DNA from: Odobenus rosmarus divergens
Taxonomy: Eukaryota > Chordata > Mammalia > Carnivora > Odobenidae
Direction of reading: 5' to 3'
Assembly (NCBI RefSeq): GCF_000321225.1
Contig: NW_004450563.1
Location: 1,032,836-1,096,835, forward strand
Length of the DNA stretch: 64,000 nucleotides
The notes beneath the pieces were generated by a model. It was not told the DNA's origin. It ran no database searches and saw only the letters and a program-made list of their open reading frames with translations. The position numbers were made by a program, and so were the translations under genes. Positions 23,013 through 35,933 of the stretch are shown here, in pieces. Each line of letters starts with the position of its first letter. Positions within the stretch are counted from its first letter, which is position 1.

Positions 23013-23999
23013 ATTCTGTAGAAAGCTGTACTAGTTTTAAGGTATTTTTGTGAAAAATATTAGAGGCCATTTAAAGAATGTAATTTCCCCACTAGTCATG
23101 TCATAAACATTCTAAAATAATTTTTAATTTGCCTGTCATATTATTATTTTGACTAAAGACATTATAGTACATTCTGGTTTTAATAATGCTGCAATTTAAC
23201 AATTAAGGAAAACTAGCAAGCACACAGTAACAAACCCAGCAGGGAGCAGGCCTTTTTTCTTAATTATTTTTCTTTTGAAAGTCAGTTGAAGAGAACTGAA
23301 TTTGAGAAAGATATTTTACCAAATTAAATGTAAAATTGTGTATATGTGTTGATAAAACATTTTCTTTTCTATACTGTTATTCAACTGAGCATTTCAAAAT
23401 TTGAATGATAAATTGGATTTATTTTCCAATTTGTTACAATATAGTTTGTTGTTGAGTTTCATTCTTGGGAATTGTACCCCTTATTTATGTTACAGTTTAC
23501 TTCTGTGTTTTAAAATTTTTTTACTCGTATTTTCCAAGCATTCAAATGCAATACATTATTAGATTCTTCCATTTCAATAATTTCAATAGTAAGAGTTTCA
23601 AGAGTTTGAAGTGCTAAATCCTCACTGGTTCTTGGGCAATAATCATTAGGCTCTCATGTTGTACAAAAGCCATCCTTTAGATTAGTTCAAAAGACACCCC
23701 ATACCTATAAGACTTATGAATTGTTCCTTGTGACTAGTCATCTATAAACCTTATGAATTTCCCCTTATGACTAGTAGGAGGAAATAAATAAACAGAAGAA
23801 AAAGCCTCTGCTTAGTTTCTGGTTGGTGCTTCATGCTATGCTGACATTATCTGGAAGTTGACTGCTGTAGCATCAAAGTCCCATTCAGGAATGTAGCTGA
23901 AGACAATAGAGAGGAAAATTTTTCCAGTAGGCAGTCTTTCACAGTGTACATTTGGTTTTTCCCTGACTGGAGGGGGTTATAGCTCAAGGTCCTGTACTA

Positions 24000-24490
24000 A
24001 AACACTTTGTTGAGGTGGTCAAAACATGAACAAACTTGGAAGAATGATAATAAGGAGATCTAGACAAGGGTAATGTCAGTTGACCTTTTGGGGTACAAAA
24101 TTTGTAAATATTTATGCACAACACGAAGGCTTCTAAGAAGTACTCACTGCAAGAGAGCCTAGAAACAATCAGGAGGACACAATGACCTGTTGTTTGACTG
24201 TCATTCAACTTCTTTCCTTAACATTGCAGTGTTTATGCTATACTTATTGTACAAAAAGGCAGTGGTAGCAGGCAAGGAGGTTGCATGTGTATTTACAATT
24301 TAGGATGCCCTTCCCTAACACTGATAGAGCTAACACCTCAATGTCTGTCTAATTTCCCACGAACAGAGATCAACCTAAATTTATGCTATGACACAGTTCA
24401 CCAGAGACCACCAAGTCACCTAGGGGCAGATTGCTTGCATTTGACCCATGAATCATACTAATTTATCCTCAGTGGAAAAAAAAAAAACAT
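24000..24490 (+). mobile_element. ERVL/MaLR internal remnant
   Basis: Decayed internal retroviral sequence. 'ggtagcaggcaaggaggttg', 'gagaccaccaagtcacctag' and 'ggcagattgcttgcatttga' follow the order of the pol-derived internal region of ERVL/MaLR elements as I know it. Riddled with stops, with no usable frame. It lies upstream of an LTR-like segment at 24960-25262, consistent with one provirus fragment. Confidence 0.45.
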
Positions 24491-24959
24491 TCATTCTGAA
24501 TATCTTCCTTCCTCTAATGGTATACCAGCCACTTTCTATGGATGTCTAGTATGTATTCATTGTTATGATATCATAAAAACTCTTGCTTCTATCAAAGAAA
24601 ATCAGTTTTCATTAAAGTAACTGTTTAAATGGTCTCCCATTCATGAAATTTATTGTTTTTAAGACATATTCCATCATCTAGAAGAAATTGACCTCATAAG
24701 ATATGAGAATTGTCTGTTGAATACTCATTTTAGGCACCAGCTGGGAGACAGCACTGGAGGTTTGGCATAGTGTTCCTTAAGATGATATATAGACTTTGAA
24801 ATGTTGACCATTTCTTGGTTCTGTTTGTTTTGTTGTCAGAATGCATAGGACTAGGAATCAAGACATGGATATATATGAAAGATACCATTGCTCTTCATCA
24901 AATGTGTGTGCCCATGGTCAAGTGCACATTCTGCCACTTTTGAATGTGTTATTTGCATT

Positions 24960-25262
24960 AACAGTGAGCTAAAGGTGGAAATGATAAGTGCTACTTCCAG
25001 GCAGAAGTTTTAAGAGTCAGGTTTTTATAGTATTTTTTCACTTTTGCATTATGATCAATAGTAATTGAGATGATGGTTGCTCCCTCAGCCTGGTTCCCAG
25101 AGTGACAATGACAGAACAGCTTCAGCCAACCTGGATTAGATGTGTAGAATGAGCAAAAAAATAAAACTTTGTTGTTTTAGGCCATGGGATTTTTTGAGTT
25201 CATACCACATTATTACCTGGGCCATCCTGGGAGATTAAAATACACTGTAACAATAATGGACA
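24960..25262 (+). mobile_element. Ancient LTR (ERVL/MaLR-like), plus strand
   Basis: 'cttccaggcagaagttttaa', 'cctcagcctggttcccagag', 'aataaaactttgttgtttta' and 'gccatgggattttttgag' match the 3' part of a common ancient mammalian LTR. The 5' boundary is uncertain and may start near 24860. Confidence 0.55.
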
Positions 25263-26384
25263 CTGCCAAAAAAAAAGATGATATATATAGTTTGTAAAAT
25301 GTTGCCTATGATAATTTTGGACTTGAATCATGTACATAATGAACTTTAACTCTAGAGGCCGTAAAACAGGATGTTGGTACTGTGTATTGGTTGCTCTTGG
25401 CTAAATTTGACAAGATAGTTTAAGAAAGAGATAAGATCAGAAAAGAGGTAGTATATAAGCAAGAATAAAATGGAGTCGAGTTCAGGAGTCAGGAATTTGG
25501 CAGTTCTAGAAGAGAAAATGTGGGGTTTTTTTCCTACCGCAGTTGCTAAAAGATAAATCTAGGAAGACTTTGAAAAAAAAAATGGAAATTGAAACTAAAG
25601 GACAAAATCAAGAGTATGTCACACTCTCACTGTTAAAATTTCTGTATGTATTAATGTGTCCAGATTAAAGGTCCAACTAAGGACATGCTGCTAATTAAAT
25701 CCATTACATAGGACAAAATGAATAGGGAAAGAGAATAAAGATACAGTTCTCCTACCAAAGCCTGAAAGGACAAATATATCTGCAGTTAAGCCAAGAGAAA
25801 GAGAAACAAAAAATAGAAAAGAGAAGGAAGAGAGGGAGGGAGAGAAGAAGGGAGGCAGGGAAAAAGGAAAGAAGGAAGAGCAAAACTAAGAAATTTATCT
25901 AGAATAGAACTGGGAAATGAACATTGGTGCATGGACCTTACTTCAATAAGATACATGAGGCCAGTTAAATTTTTGAGGCTCCAGTACCAAAAAAAATCCA
26001 TCAACCTGGATTAAAAGAAACAGCTTTTGAAACTTAACACAAACCATTGGCTGGCAAACTTCCTCATGTCAGCGGAGCTTTGAAAGGCCTGGGGAAACAT
26101 GGAAAAAGACCGCCCCCCCCCCCATAGAGCTTATCAGAGGAGTGCATATACCCAGGCTCTACATGGAGGAAGTGTGTGGGAAAGTAACTTGTCTCTTTAC
26201 TGGTTCTTTGAATCCAAAAAGCAATCTACTAGAAATCTAGTGGAGACATTTTTTTCTGTATTAGCCTATAATGGAAAGACCACTCCAAATTTCCCTGAAA
26301 AGCTAGACTTCGGGCAAGAAACAATGAATGCATGCAACTTTTGTTAACATGTGGAATGGAAGATGAACCAAATATTTGGTTATC
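25263..26384. other. Unassigned stretch with a purine tract
   Basis: No gene. Contains an A/G-only low-complexity tract at about 25793-25882 (GGAA/GAGG units) and a C13 run near 26110-26122. Confidence 0.45.
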
Positions 26385-26720
26385 AGGAGGGCAGACTGTG
26401 GTAGTCCCTAGTTGTGTCCATCACATATTTCTAATTTATCTTTTATTTACTTGGTAGGATTACACTTCCCTGAACCCTTAGAAATCATGTGCAACCATGT
26501 GATCTGCTTTGGTCACCTCCAGGCATAAGCTTTAAGAATGAGACTCCCATTTACCATACCTTTATTTTCTTTCCCTATGTTGCTGCATATATTAATATGA
26601 CAGAGTAGCTACTCTGCCAGTATGAGTCCCAGAATGAAGTCAGCATGAAAGAGAGCCCTAAGCCACTCCATAATGGAGAGTTAAAATGGGAGAAAAATAA
26701 GCATATATTGTTTTAAAACA
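26385..26720 (+). mobile_element. Ancient LTR, same family as 24960-25262
   Basis: 'taggattacacttccctga', 'aatcatgtgcaaccatgtga', 'cctccaggcataagctttaa', 'gtgaagtcagc'-type block and AATAAGC..TTGTTTTAAAAC at the end. It shares the layout of the LTR at 24960 but includes more of the 5' part. Confidence 0.55.
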
Positions 26721-27230
26721 ATGTTCTTCCAGGGCTACAGCAAGAGTTCCCTTGGAACGGAACATAAAATTGCCTACTGATTATATGAGCTCCATTCAAG
26801 ACTAAATTAACAGACACAGAGATAGGTTCATTATACTGGCTAAGAAGCTCAGTCCCACAGCCGAAGTGAAATAGGGTTGCTTCTGCACAGTGGAGAAGGA
26901 GAAGCCTCTGCCAGGGATTTAAAGATTTTCTGGAGATTCTTTCACTACTTCCATGTTCAGTACCAACTTAACAAGAGATGACATCAACCTAATAATATCA
27001 GGATCACCAAAAACTCAGATCCTTCAACATGAAAGTTTGGGTCACTTCACCAGGTTAAAAACTATGTCCAGCTTAAGATATGTCTGAGGGCCAAAGAAGA
27101 CATGAGAATAAGGGTAGATTTTTAACTTATAAATATCAACATTTTACTTGTTTCTAGTAACAGAAATGAAGAACCATGACAGCTATGCATTTTGCTTTCT
27201 TGCTGTTTTGGTATTTATTTGCAAGCATTA
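26721..27230 (+). mobile_element. ERVL/MaLR internal-like remnant following an LTR
   Basis: Sequence such as 'gcctctgccagggatttaa' and the block around 27110-27190 ('aacttataaatatcaacatt', 'agtaacagaaatgaagaacc') resembles internal ERVL sequence, placed downstream of the LTR at 26385. No open frame. Confidence 0.35.
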
Positions 27231-28064
27231 ATCATTTTCCACTCACCAGTTTTCCTTTTACACATATAAATAATGTTGGCCATGGTTAATTTTACAGTGT
27301 ATTTTTAGATCACACACTGTCCAGGTTTTGAATAATGGAAAAATTAATATCCCCCAGAGATACCTGCCCCTATCAGGGCAGAAGTGTTAGCACATCTTCA
27401 TTTGCATGAAGGATAGTTGCATTATGCTAAACAAAAGCAAATTATCATTGGTGTTATTTTATGGAAGTTTAGGTGTGGGTAGTAGCATGCGTAAGATTGC
27501 TTAGCAACCAAAAATGTGAAGTTTAGTGCTAATTTGCCTATTGGGTCTCACTCTAAATTTCCCCCTATACTGTCTTCTCTGTACCTTAGGAACAGTATAA
27601 TGAGGCTCTATTAGACATATAATGGACAGTATTATCAGTCTATAAATACTGTCTCTTGGATATCTACATAGATGTGAAGTGGTAGTTCCAAAAGCATAAA
27701 CCACAACAGCCTCAGATATGAGTGTATTATTCCATTTTATGTGATACAACTTTCTTCCTTCTGTTCCTCACACCCTAAGGCTATCACAGACATTTGAGCA
27801 ACATCATGTTTTTGCTTTTGCTCTTCCAATAATTACAGAACTTTTATAACCAGTCCTGTATACCAGTGCTTTTCCATTAAAACTCCTAGTAGCTAAAATA
27901 ATACCTGTTTTTGTTTTTTTTTTTCCTCCTGGGGCATTAAACAATACAAAATATGCAGCATCTTTCCCTTTAAAATCAGGATTGAGGCAAGGACTTTCTA
28001 GTATCACTACTTTTTGTCAAGCTAATTAGAAATTTTTGCCAGCATACTATACAACAAAAGGTAA
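27231..28064. other. Unassigned stretch
   Basis: No gene. 'catcttcatttgcatgaag' and neighbours (27395-27450) may be further retroviral debris. Confidence 0.35.
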
Positions 28065-28078
28065 AAAGAATAACTAGA

Positions 28079-28270
28079 GGGGCACCTGAGTGGCTCAGTC
28101 GTTAAGCGTCCGCCTTAGGCTCAGGTCATGATCTCAGGGTCCTGGGATCGAGTCCCACATTGGGCTCCCTGCCCGGCGGGAAGCCTGCTTCTCCCTCTCC
28201 CACTCCCCCTGCTTGTGTTCCTGCTTTCGCTGTGTCTCTGTCAAATAAATAAATAAAATCTTTAAAAAAA
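28079..28270 (+). mobile_element. Young carnivore SINE with perfect TSD
   Basis: Complete copy from 'ggggcacctgagtggctcag' to the A10 tail. The TSD 'aaagaataactaga' is identical at 28065-28078 and 28271-28284. Confidence 0.97.
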
Positions 28271-28297
28271 AAAGAATAACTAGAAATAAATAAAACT

Positions 28298-28357
28298 TTA
28301 TTCTAAGATAACTTTAAATATTCTAAGATTATTCTAAGATAATTATTCTAAGATAAT
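28298..28357. repeat. Short tandem 'attctaagata' repeats
   Basis: Four copies of TTCTAAGAT-type units, spaced 10-20 bases, immediately after the SINE. Confidence 0.85.
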
Positions 28358-28615
28358 ATGATTATGTAGAAACTGGACAGAATATAGAAAATAGTAACAT
28401 TAATAAGAAATGTTAACAAGTCTTCTGAATATTAGCTAAAAAAATCAATTGCAAGTCTAATCAGAAACAAGCTGACTTTTCTAAAATATATTTATACTAA
28501 TAGCAAAGATTATAAATTGTGTGAAAAGAAATTTAATAAGATATTTACCTGAACTTTATGGGGAAATTCATAAAGAAATTTTTAGAGAATCTAAGGATAT
28601 GTAATTAAATGGTAT

Positions 28616-29075
28616 ATTAATATCCTATTGCTTTTGTAACAAATCACCACAAATTTAGTAGCTTAAAACAACATAAATTTATTCTCTTACAGTCCTGGAG
28701 GTTAAAAGTCAGAAGTTTTATTAGACTAAAATCAAGGGGTCAGCAGGATGATGTTGCTTTTGAAGGCTCTGGAGGAGATTCTCTTCCCTGCATCTCCAGC
28801 TTTTTGAGGCTGCCCACATTCCATGGTTCAGGGCCCACTCCCAGCAACTGCATCACTTTGACTTCTGCTTTAGTTACCACTCCCTTTTTCAATCATACAG
28901 ACCCCTGTGATTACTTTAGGATCATCTTTATAATTGAGGATAAGCTCCCCATCTCAAGATCCTTAACTTACTCACATTTTGCAAAGTCTCCTTTGCCATA
29001 TAAGATAACATATTCACAGGTTCCAGGCATTAGAGAATGGACATCTTCCACTTGTCATTATTTTGCCTACTACAC
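28616..29075 (-). mobile_element. MLT1-type LTR (ERVL-MaLR), minus strand
   Basis: Read on the plus strand it begins 'tatcctattgcttttgtaac' and 'aaatcaccacaaatttagta'. It continues with 'acagtcctggaggttaaaag', 'ctaaaatcaaggggtcagca' and 'ccatctcaagatccttaact', and ends near 'cattattttgcctacta'. This is the full reverse complement of an MLT1-like LTR. An apparent 106-codon ORF at 28804-29124 is the antisense of this LTR. Confidence 0.85.
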
Positions 29076-29183
29076 GTGGAGAAAGAAAGAAACTTCTGTT
29101 TTAAGACAGAAGTCAAAATGGTAAATATGCAATTACTTACCATGAATTAAAACTTCATATATGTATGTATGTATGTATTTTTT

Positions 29184-29375
29184 AAAGGATTTTATTTATT
29201 TATTTGAGGGAGAGAGAGAATGAGAGAGAGAGAGAGAGCGAGCATGAGATGGGGGAGGGTCAAAGGGAGAAGCAGACTCCCTGCTGAGCAGGTAGCCCTA
29301 TGCAGGACTTGATTCTCCAGGATCATGACCTGAGCTGAAGGCAGTCACTTAACCATCTGAGCCACCTAGCCGCCC
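29184..29375 (-). mobile_element. Carnivore SINE, minus strand, perfect TSD
   Basis: Reverse copy of the 'gagcatgagat' subtype, head 'gagccacctagccgccc'. The TSD 'tgtatgtatgtatttttt' is identical at 29166-29183 and 29376-29393. Confidence 0.96.
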
Positions 29376-29749
29376 TGTATGTATGTATTTTTTGAGAGCA
29401 TTTAAGAGTATGGTATTAGGAACTACGCAAAAAATTACTGGAGAAATTGGTTCTAAAATATAAGAAAAATAAAACTGCATCCTATATACCATACAAAATC
29501 CAATTAAAGAAAATTAAAGAACTAACTATAAAGCTTTAAGAAGCAAATATATCTTAGCAAGAATTCCTTAAGCAAGATGTAACACACACAACCACACCAT
29601 TTAAACAAGATTAATTAGAAGATTGATTCAACTACAATAACAGTTGTAACTTCTGTATTTCGGCCGTTACCTTAAATGTTTTAAAAGAAAAAAAAGCAAG
29701 CTAGTGACTATAAGAAGATATTTGCATATATATACCTGATAAAAACATA

Positions 29750-31160
29750 GTAACAAAGATATATAGAATTACTCTATATCAATAAGAAATTTCCAAATAT
29801 TTTAAAAAGTGTAGCCAACATAATCTTCTTTCTAGAAATAAAGAAAAAAATTCTAAATAACTTGAAACAAAGAGGAAATCAAAACCATTATTACAAATTA
29901 CTTAGAAGTGAAATATATTGAGAATGATTTATACATTTTATAAAGTAGGACCAAGTGGCACTAAAATAAAGAATAAGAAATTATATGAGTAAATCAACTT
30001 CCATTTAAGAATGTATATACAAATCCCAAAAAAATCCTCAGGAAGAGGAGGAACAGAGAACAAATAAAGAATTTAAAAATCAAGAAAAAACAGCTATATG
30101 GGTTTCATTACTAAAATCAAAAGTTGTTTCTATGGGGAAAAATGCAAAGTTCTGATCTAGGTAAAGGAGAAAACAAGCATATAACTTTCTATCAGTAAAT
30201 GTGAAAATGCAGAAAACCGATGATTTACTGGGAAAATATAAATTGCTGAAATTGGCTGTACAATAGAAACATCTCTATGAATCAGTAAGCCTAGCACAAG
30301 TAAATAGTAATGATCTACCTTTAAAAATATCAGCAAAGCCTATCATATAAGAATTCTACAGGACACCAATGAACATAGGTAACTAGAAAGCATACACAAG
30401 ATATTTTAACAGACTGGCTTAAAATACTAAACAAAAAGCACAAATGCATTACCGAAGAAAAGATACTGGTCATTCCAAATTCGTTGTTGAGTAAGATTGC
30501 ACACAAGCTTCCTTTATTTAATAAAAGGTATCACACAACAGTGGTGAACATAGAGTTAATGAGACCAGAAGCTTCTATGATTTGGGGCATCAGGGTTTGG
30601 GGAGAATGTCTTTAAGAAAAAGAAAGAATTACAATACAAAATTAAGATTAAAGCCTTGAAAAGAGTCTGTTCAGTAAATGTTTCTAAAGCTTAAGCTTCA
30701 TTAGCTTCACAGAAAATAACCACTTGTGTACAAGAAACCTAGAGCAACCATCACACATCAAGTACAGCATTAGATATAATCCTATCAAAGTCAGAAACAT
30801 AAATAAGATGTCCATTAACCACAATCATGTTCAGCATGCAACCGCTGTTTCCGTCAACGAAGAAAAGACAGATTGAAGACAAAAGTTACATGTATATGGA
30901 AATCAAGGGAATAATTACCATTAGTTTCAAAGGGGTTTGTGTGTGTGTGTGTGTGTGAGTGAGAGAGAGAGAGAGAGAGAGAGATCAAATACATAGAAAA
31001 CCCAATAGGATCATGGGACAAACTATGAGATATAATGAGAGAAATTAGCAAGATGGCCAAGTACAAGATAACTAACTAAAATTAGTAATTTTTCTGCTCA
31101 CTAGCAATAACCACCCAGAAAATAAGGTAGAAAAAAATATTCACAAGAGCAAAACTAACA
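29750..31160 (+). mobile_element. Old L1 ORF2 region, heavily decayed, 5' portion
   Basis: 'cttgaaacaaagaggaaat', 'tctatggggaaaaatgcaaa' and, near 31055-31160, 'aagtacaagataactaac', 'ctgctcactagcaataacc', 'aggtagaaaaaaatattcac' follow the order of L1 ORF2 from the endonuclease/RT linker into RT. Many stops. The element resumes after an inserted opposite-strand L1 (see 31975-32980). Confidence 0.5.
30938..30984. repeat. (TG)n(AG)n compound microsatellite
   Basis: About ten TG units run directly into about twelve GA units. Confidence 0.95.
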
Positions 31161-31429
31161 AAATTGTCTATTGTAAATTTAATAATTGTGTAAGGTGTGT
31201 GTATTTACAAATTTTTTTTTCTGTAGAAGGTACATGAAATTAGTCAATATAAGTCAACCCATGTTGTTTAGAAACATTGAGTGTTGTCATTAATTTATGA
31301 ATTTCAAAGTAAAAATGAAATCTCAGTAGAATTTTGAATGTAAATCAACAGGGAACATGCAAAATAAATCTGAAAAAATAATAAATCTGAAAAAAATACA
31401 CATTTTGGCATTGGAAGTTTTTTGTTCTT
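31161..31429. other. Probable decayed L1 or unassigned
   Basis: AT-rich, containing a near-duplicate 'aataaatctgaaaaaa' at about 31363-31377 and 31380-31396. No gene. Confidence 0.3.
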
Positions 31430-31965
31430 TGTTTTTAATTTAGGTGAAATCCACATAAGTTGAATTAATCATCTCAAGTGAATGATTCAGCAGCATTTAC
31501 TACATTTGCAATGTGTGCAACCACCATCTCTATCTAATTCCAAAACATATTCTCACTCCAAAATAAAACCCTATACCCACTGAACAGTTAATTCCCATTC
31601 CTTCCTCCCCTAGACCCTGTCAACCACCAGTCTGTTTTCTATCTCTTTAAATTAACCTATTATAAATAATTCATATAAATGGAATCATACTATGTCTGAT
31701 CTTTTGTGTCTAGCTTCTTTTACCTAGCATAATGTTTGTGAAGTCCATCCACATTGTAGTATGTATCATTAGTTCATTTTTTTTTATGGCTGAATAGTAT
31801 TTCATTATATGTATATATCACAATTCATTCATCTATTCATATAATGGTGGGTGTTTGGGTTGTTTACACTTTTTTGCTGTTTTGACTATGAACATGCATG
31901 TATATATATTTGTTTGAACTTGTTTTAAGTTATTTTGGGTATATACCTGGCACTGGAAAATTTTA
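31430..31965 (-). mobile_element. L1M-class 3' UTR, minus strand, inserted in older L1
   Basis: 'aggtgaaatccacataagtt', 'gtgcaaccaccatctctatc', 'atataaatggaatcatacta', 'tggctgaatagtatttcatt', 'gtgtttgggttgtttacact' in this order are the reverse complement of a mid-age L1 3' end. The flanking LINE sequence is in the opposite orientation. Confidence 0.88.
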
Positions 31966-31974
31966 AAAGATGAT

Positions 31975-32980
31975 GACTTTCTCTATTAGATGATAAAGTA
32001 TGTTATAAAACTATGCCATGATAAATGAACAAATTGATGAAAATACAGACGACGAGATCAGAACAAAATCTATACGATCAGCACAAAATCTTTGGTTATA
32101 ATATATGAAAAAAGTAGTATTTTAATTCTGTGGGAAAGTGAAGAAATGTTTAATGTGATAGGAAAATTGGAAATACCATTGGAAAAAATAAAGATAATTT
32201 GTCTACTCAGACCACTACAAAAAAACACACATATTTCAAATAAATAATAATAGAATCCAAACTAAAAGTATAAGAAAAATATAGGATTATTCATTGAAAA
32301 ATTTGGGATACAATAATATATTTATAGCATTTAGAAAGTAAAGATCTTTTAAAGTAAGAAAATATGCAAAAACAAAAATTAAAACCTTAATAAATTTAAC
32401 CATATTATTTTTTAAATCGCGTGATGAAATACACCAGACACAGAGGAAAAATATAAAAGATAGACTGGATGAAAACATTTGCATCACACCTGGATTAATA
32501 GCCAGAAAATATGGAGAATGCCAATAAATCACTAAGATCAATAACTTAATAGAAAATTAAGGAGGGGTGCCTGGGGTTGCTCAGTCAGTTATGCTTCTGC
32601 CTTTGGCTCAGGTCATGATCCCAGGGTCCTGGGAGGGAGCCCGTGTTCCCTGCTTAGCAGGGAGTCCGCTTCTCCCTCTCCCTCTGCCCCTTCCCCTCCT
32701 TCTGCTCCTCCCCCTGCTTCTGCTCTCTCTCTCAAATAAAATCTTAAAAAAAAAAAAAGAAAGAAAATTGAGGAATGGTATGTATAGTATCTTCCATATA
32801 CTTTTGATGACAATATAAGTTGGTACAAAATATCAGAGTTCAGTTTGGTAGTATTTACTTAAATTTAAAATAAACATGTGCTTCCATTCAACAGTTAATT
32901 TCAAGGGCATTAACCGTAAAGTTTCCCTTATATCCTCCTGTTCACAAAGAAGCAACATTTTTGACAGATAATTTTGCCTG
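31975..32980 (+). mobile_element. Old L1 ORF2 C-terminal region, continued, split by a SINE
   Basis: 'aattggaaataccattggaa', 'gaaaacatttgcatcacacc', 'ggattaatagccagaaaata' and, after the SINE, 'ataagttggtacaaaatatc' and 'gtttggtagtatttacttaa' follow L1 ORF2 order from RT 3' part toward the C-terminus. No intact frame. Confidence 0.65.
32564..32757 (+). mobile_element. Carnivore SINE, plus strand
   Basis: Head 'aggggtgcctggggttgctc', B-box region intact, expanded CT/CCCTCC stretch, A12 tail. Imperfect TSD ('agaaaattaagga' versus 'agaaaattgagga') at 32551-32563 and 32762-32774. Confidence 0.95.
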
Positions 32981-33079
32981 TTAAAATGTAAGTCACTTTT
33001 CACTAGATTATACTTGTATAAATACAAATAGAAAAAATTAGATTGGATATTAGTTTGGCTATTATTTAAACACACGCAT

Positions 33080-33165
33080 AAATATATACATATATATTCA
33101 CATGTGTGTGTATATATATATTATATTCATATATATTCATATATATTCATATATATATATGAATG
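33080..33165. repeat. Palindromic TATATTCATA tandem tract
   Basis: TA alternation with a TG insert, then three or more 'atatattcat' units and the inverse 'atatatgaat', giving an inverted repeat. Confidence 0.9.
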
Positions 33166-35933
33166 AGACTAAGGATCTATTCCAAATAGTCAAATAGCGC
33201 CTCCTTTTGGTAAGGAAAATAGCACTGAATGTGATCGTCTATTTTTTTAAACTACTTACATAATGAACTTAATATATTTTTGCCCTTAATCATATTTTCA
33301 AAATTTATGCACTTAACATGTAAAGATTCCTTATGTAAGGATTTCTTATTTAAGTATAAAAGGGATATTTTTAAATTATGGTCATTCCAAATCAGTGCTG
33401 ACTCCAAAATTTCTGAAAGGAAAATAAAATATGAAACAAGCATCTTAAATATTGCCTTTTCCTCATTATTTTTTTCCCATAAGTCTTAAGACTAGTGAAT
33501 TTTGCACAAGAAATCTCTTTCTGTGACCTGGGAGAGGTGTTTAGAAAAGGGAGAATAAAGGGTTTGGGCTTCTAAGTATGTTCTGACCAGCTTAGTTCCA
33601 TTTTTTTAAATAAACCTTACATTTGAATGAGGGGTCCCAGGACAAAAGGAGAAGGGATAGTGTGAAGAGAGGAAGCGAGAGAGAGAGAAATCATTTCTGC
33701 TGGATGATAATTGAAGAGTTAATATCAATGGAATGTGAATCTGTAAGGCTAGATTTCATTACTATGCCTGGATGTAGGAAAGATTTGGACAGTTTCCAGT
33801 TTAAGTGATCACAACTGAATTAATCTGTCAGGTCATTGTTGATATAATTTAGTGGTTGATTTGAGCATTTAAAGAAAGCAGAATACAAATAAGAACACGA
33901 ATGCAAATGAGTAGTTTGGAATTTGGAATATTGGATATTGGAATATTGAAAAGGAACTGTCTTATGATAATATTCCTAAATAAAATGGTGGTACAATATT
34001 ATTTAATCTATAGACCTATTGCATGTTGAGTCCATGCCTTTTACTTTTCACATAGAACTAAACCAATGATAATTCACTTTATTGTATTAAGGAAATTAAT
34101 ATGAACTCAAATACGATTTTGAAAGCTAAAGTTGATTCTGGGCATATATGAAGTATAAAATAAATTTAATCTGCTCCTCTCTAATAAATACGTGCTATAT
34201 TATATCACACTTCCATTGTACACTGAAGTAAAGGAAATGTCATTAGGAAAGAAAGAAGATGTCTTCTGACTCTAAATGGTTTGAAGCCAGCCCTGAAGGT
34301 CCATACATAACAAATGATAAGATGCTTATGAATTACAGAATCAGTGCACAAGAATATACTTTGACCAATCCAATCTGATAAACACACAAAAGTCACCTTT
34401 GTTTTAGGTATTTACCCTGGTTGCAAATGAGGTTTACAGAATAGGAGGCATTCAGGAAAAGTGCAATCACTATTAAAAATTCATTTATTTTACATTGGTT
34501 TTGAATTTAATTTAAGGGCTTCCTCATATGCTAAAAAACCTAAGTAAACTTTCTCATAAAGGAATTTCAAAATCCAATAATGTCACCTGTTTTATTTAAA
34601 ATTACAGTTATGAACATACAGAGAAATTATGTAATCTATGGGTGACTTTTTTTTAACCTAACATACTGAGAGGAATATGAAACTTCCCACACATACCTCC
34701 TCTTCTATTCACCAATGAAATAACTACCTATTTTTAAGATAACATAACCCACCAATTACTCTTGACAAATGATTTATACAGAACACCTGAACACCTGCGC
34801 TAAGACATTCAGTAACAAATCATCATTCAAAGGTTATGATTTTTAAAAATCTAAATAAATACACCTTTCTTTTAAAAGAGTGCTCTTTAATTGCAGGGCT
34901 TTATTTTTCCCCTTAGAATTTTGAAATACTTTTGTGGTGAACCACACTTGTGCCCCTCCTCCCTCCCCTGAATAATTGCTATGTTCACTGCCAACATTAT
35001 AACCATTTTGTGTGTGTGTGTGGCTAAAGTACCCATATTTAAATGGCACTAAAAAATAAATACTGAGTCTTGCTAAACTTACTTTTACAATCAAAGATGA
35101 TGGAAAAATAATCAGGTTTTATCTACTCTTCCTCTGCAATCTTCCTGGCATAAAACTAATACACTTGCATCTCAGACCTAAAACAAACAAAACCAAACAA
35201 AACAAAAAACTGTTTATAAATAGGTGATTTTAAAAGAAAAAATGACCACATAAGTGCCAACCTTGGCAAACAAGTTGGGAGCATAATCAACTCTAACTTC
35301 ACAGAAATGTTGCTAAAAATAACACTTTCCCAATTCAGTTGCTTGTTAGTTGTTTTTTTCCAACTGATTTTAAAAAAATAATAGTATCAGTAGTATTTTG
35401 TAAAACTGTGCAAACGAAAGAGTGTTTCTAATCAAACATTTTAGGGAACCAGCTCACCTCTACCCATTCTTTAGTGTGCCTGTCATTTGCGAAATAATAT
35501 TGACACACTATGTCTTTAATAGTGTTAACCAATAATTCACATGAGTACCTTTAATTATTGTTAAAAACTCAGATCCTTAGAGCCAAGCCCAGAGCTACAT
35601 AAACAGAATCTCCATGGTGAAGACTCTTTTGATTGTTATACATAGTGAAGCTTAAGAAATTCTTTAGTTTTTGGCTTTCAATGAAACGTACAGCATGTGG
35701 AAAAGCAGTTCTTCAAAATTTCTGATGATTGCAAAATGACCGTGGTGATGACAAATTGAGTTATATATATATATCTTTTATATGATGTATGAAAACTCCT
35801 CACACTAACTGCCTCCGACTCTTTTTCTCTCAGCCACTGAGAATTTAGTATCTAGTGTAATGGAAGCTTTTGGGAGAGATGGATGGAAGGGTTGAGAATT
35901 GTCAAACTGCCAAAAGTAATAATCACTGCCTTC

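Larger units (their letters stand above)
20061..23890. other. Unassigned AT-rich stretch
   Basis: No gene or confident repeat apart from an AT-rich satellite-like tract (21165-21278) and a MIR (22900-23012). Parts of 20061-20700 may continue the LINE upstream. ORFs are at most 66-74 codons. Confidence 0.4.

Noticed and set aside
26110..26122. Run of 13 C, and the G10 run at 63905-63914, considered as G-quadruplex sites
   Set aside because: Single homopolymer runs without the four spaced G-tracts of a quadruplex; length may also be a sequencing artefact.
28804..29124. 106-codon frame that looks protein-like
   Set aside because: It lies on the antisense strand of an MLT1-type LTR.
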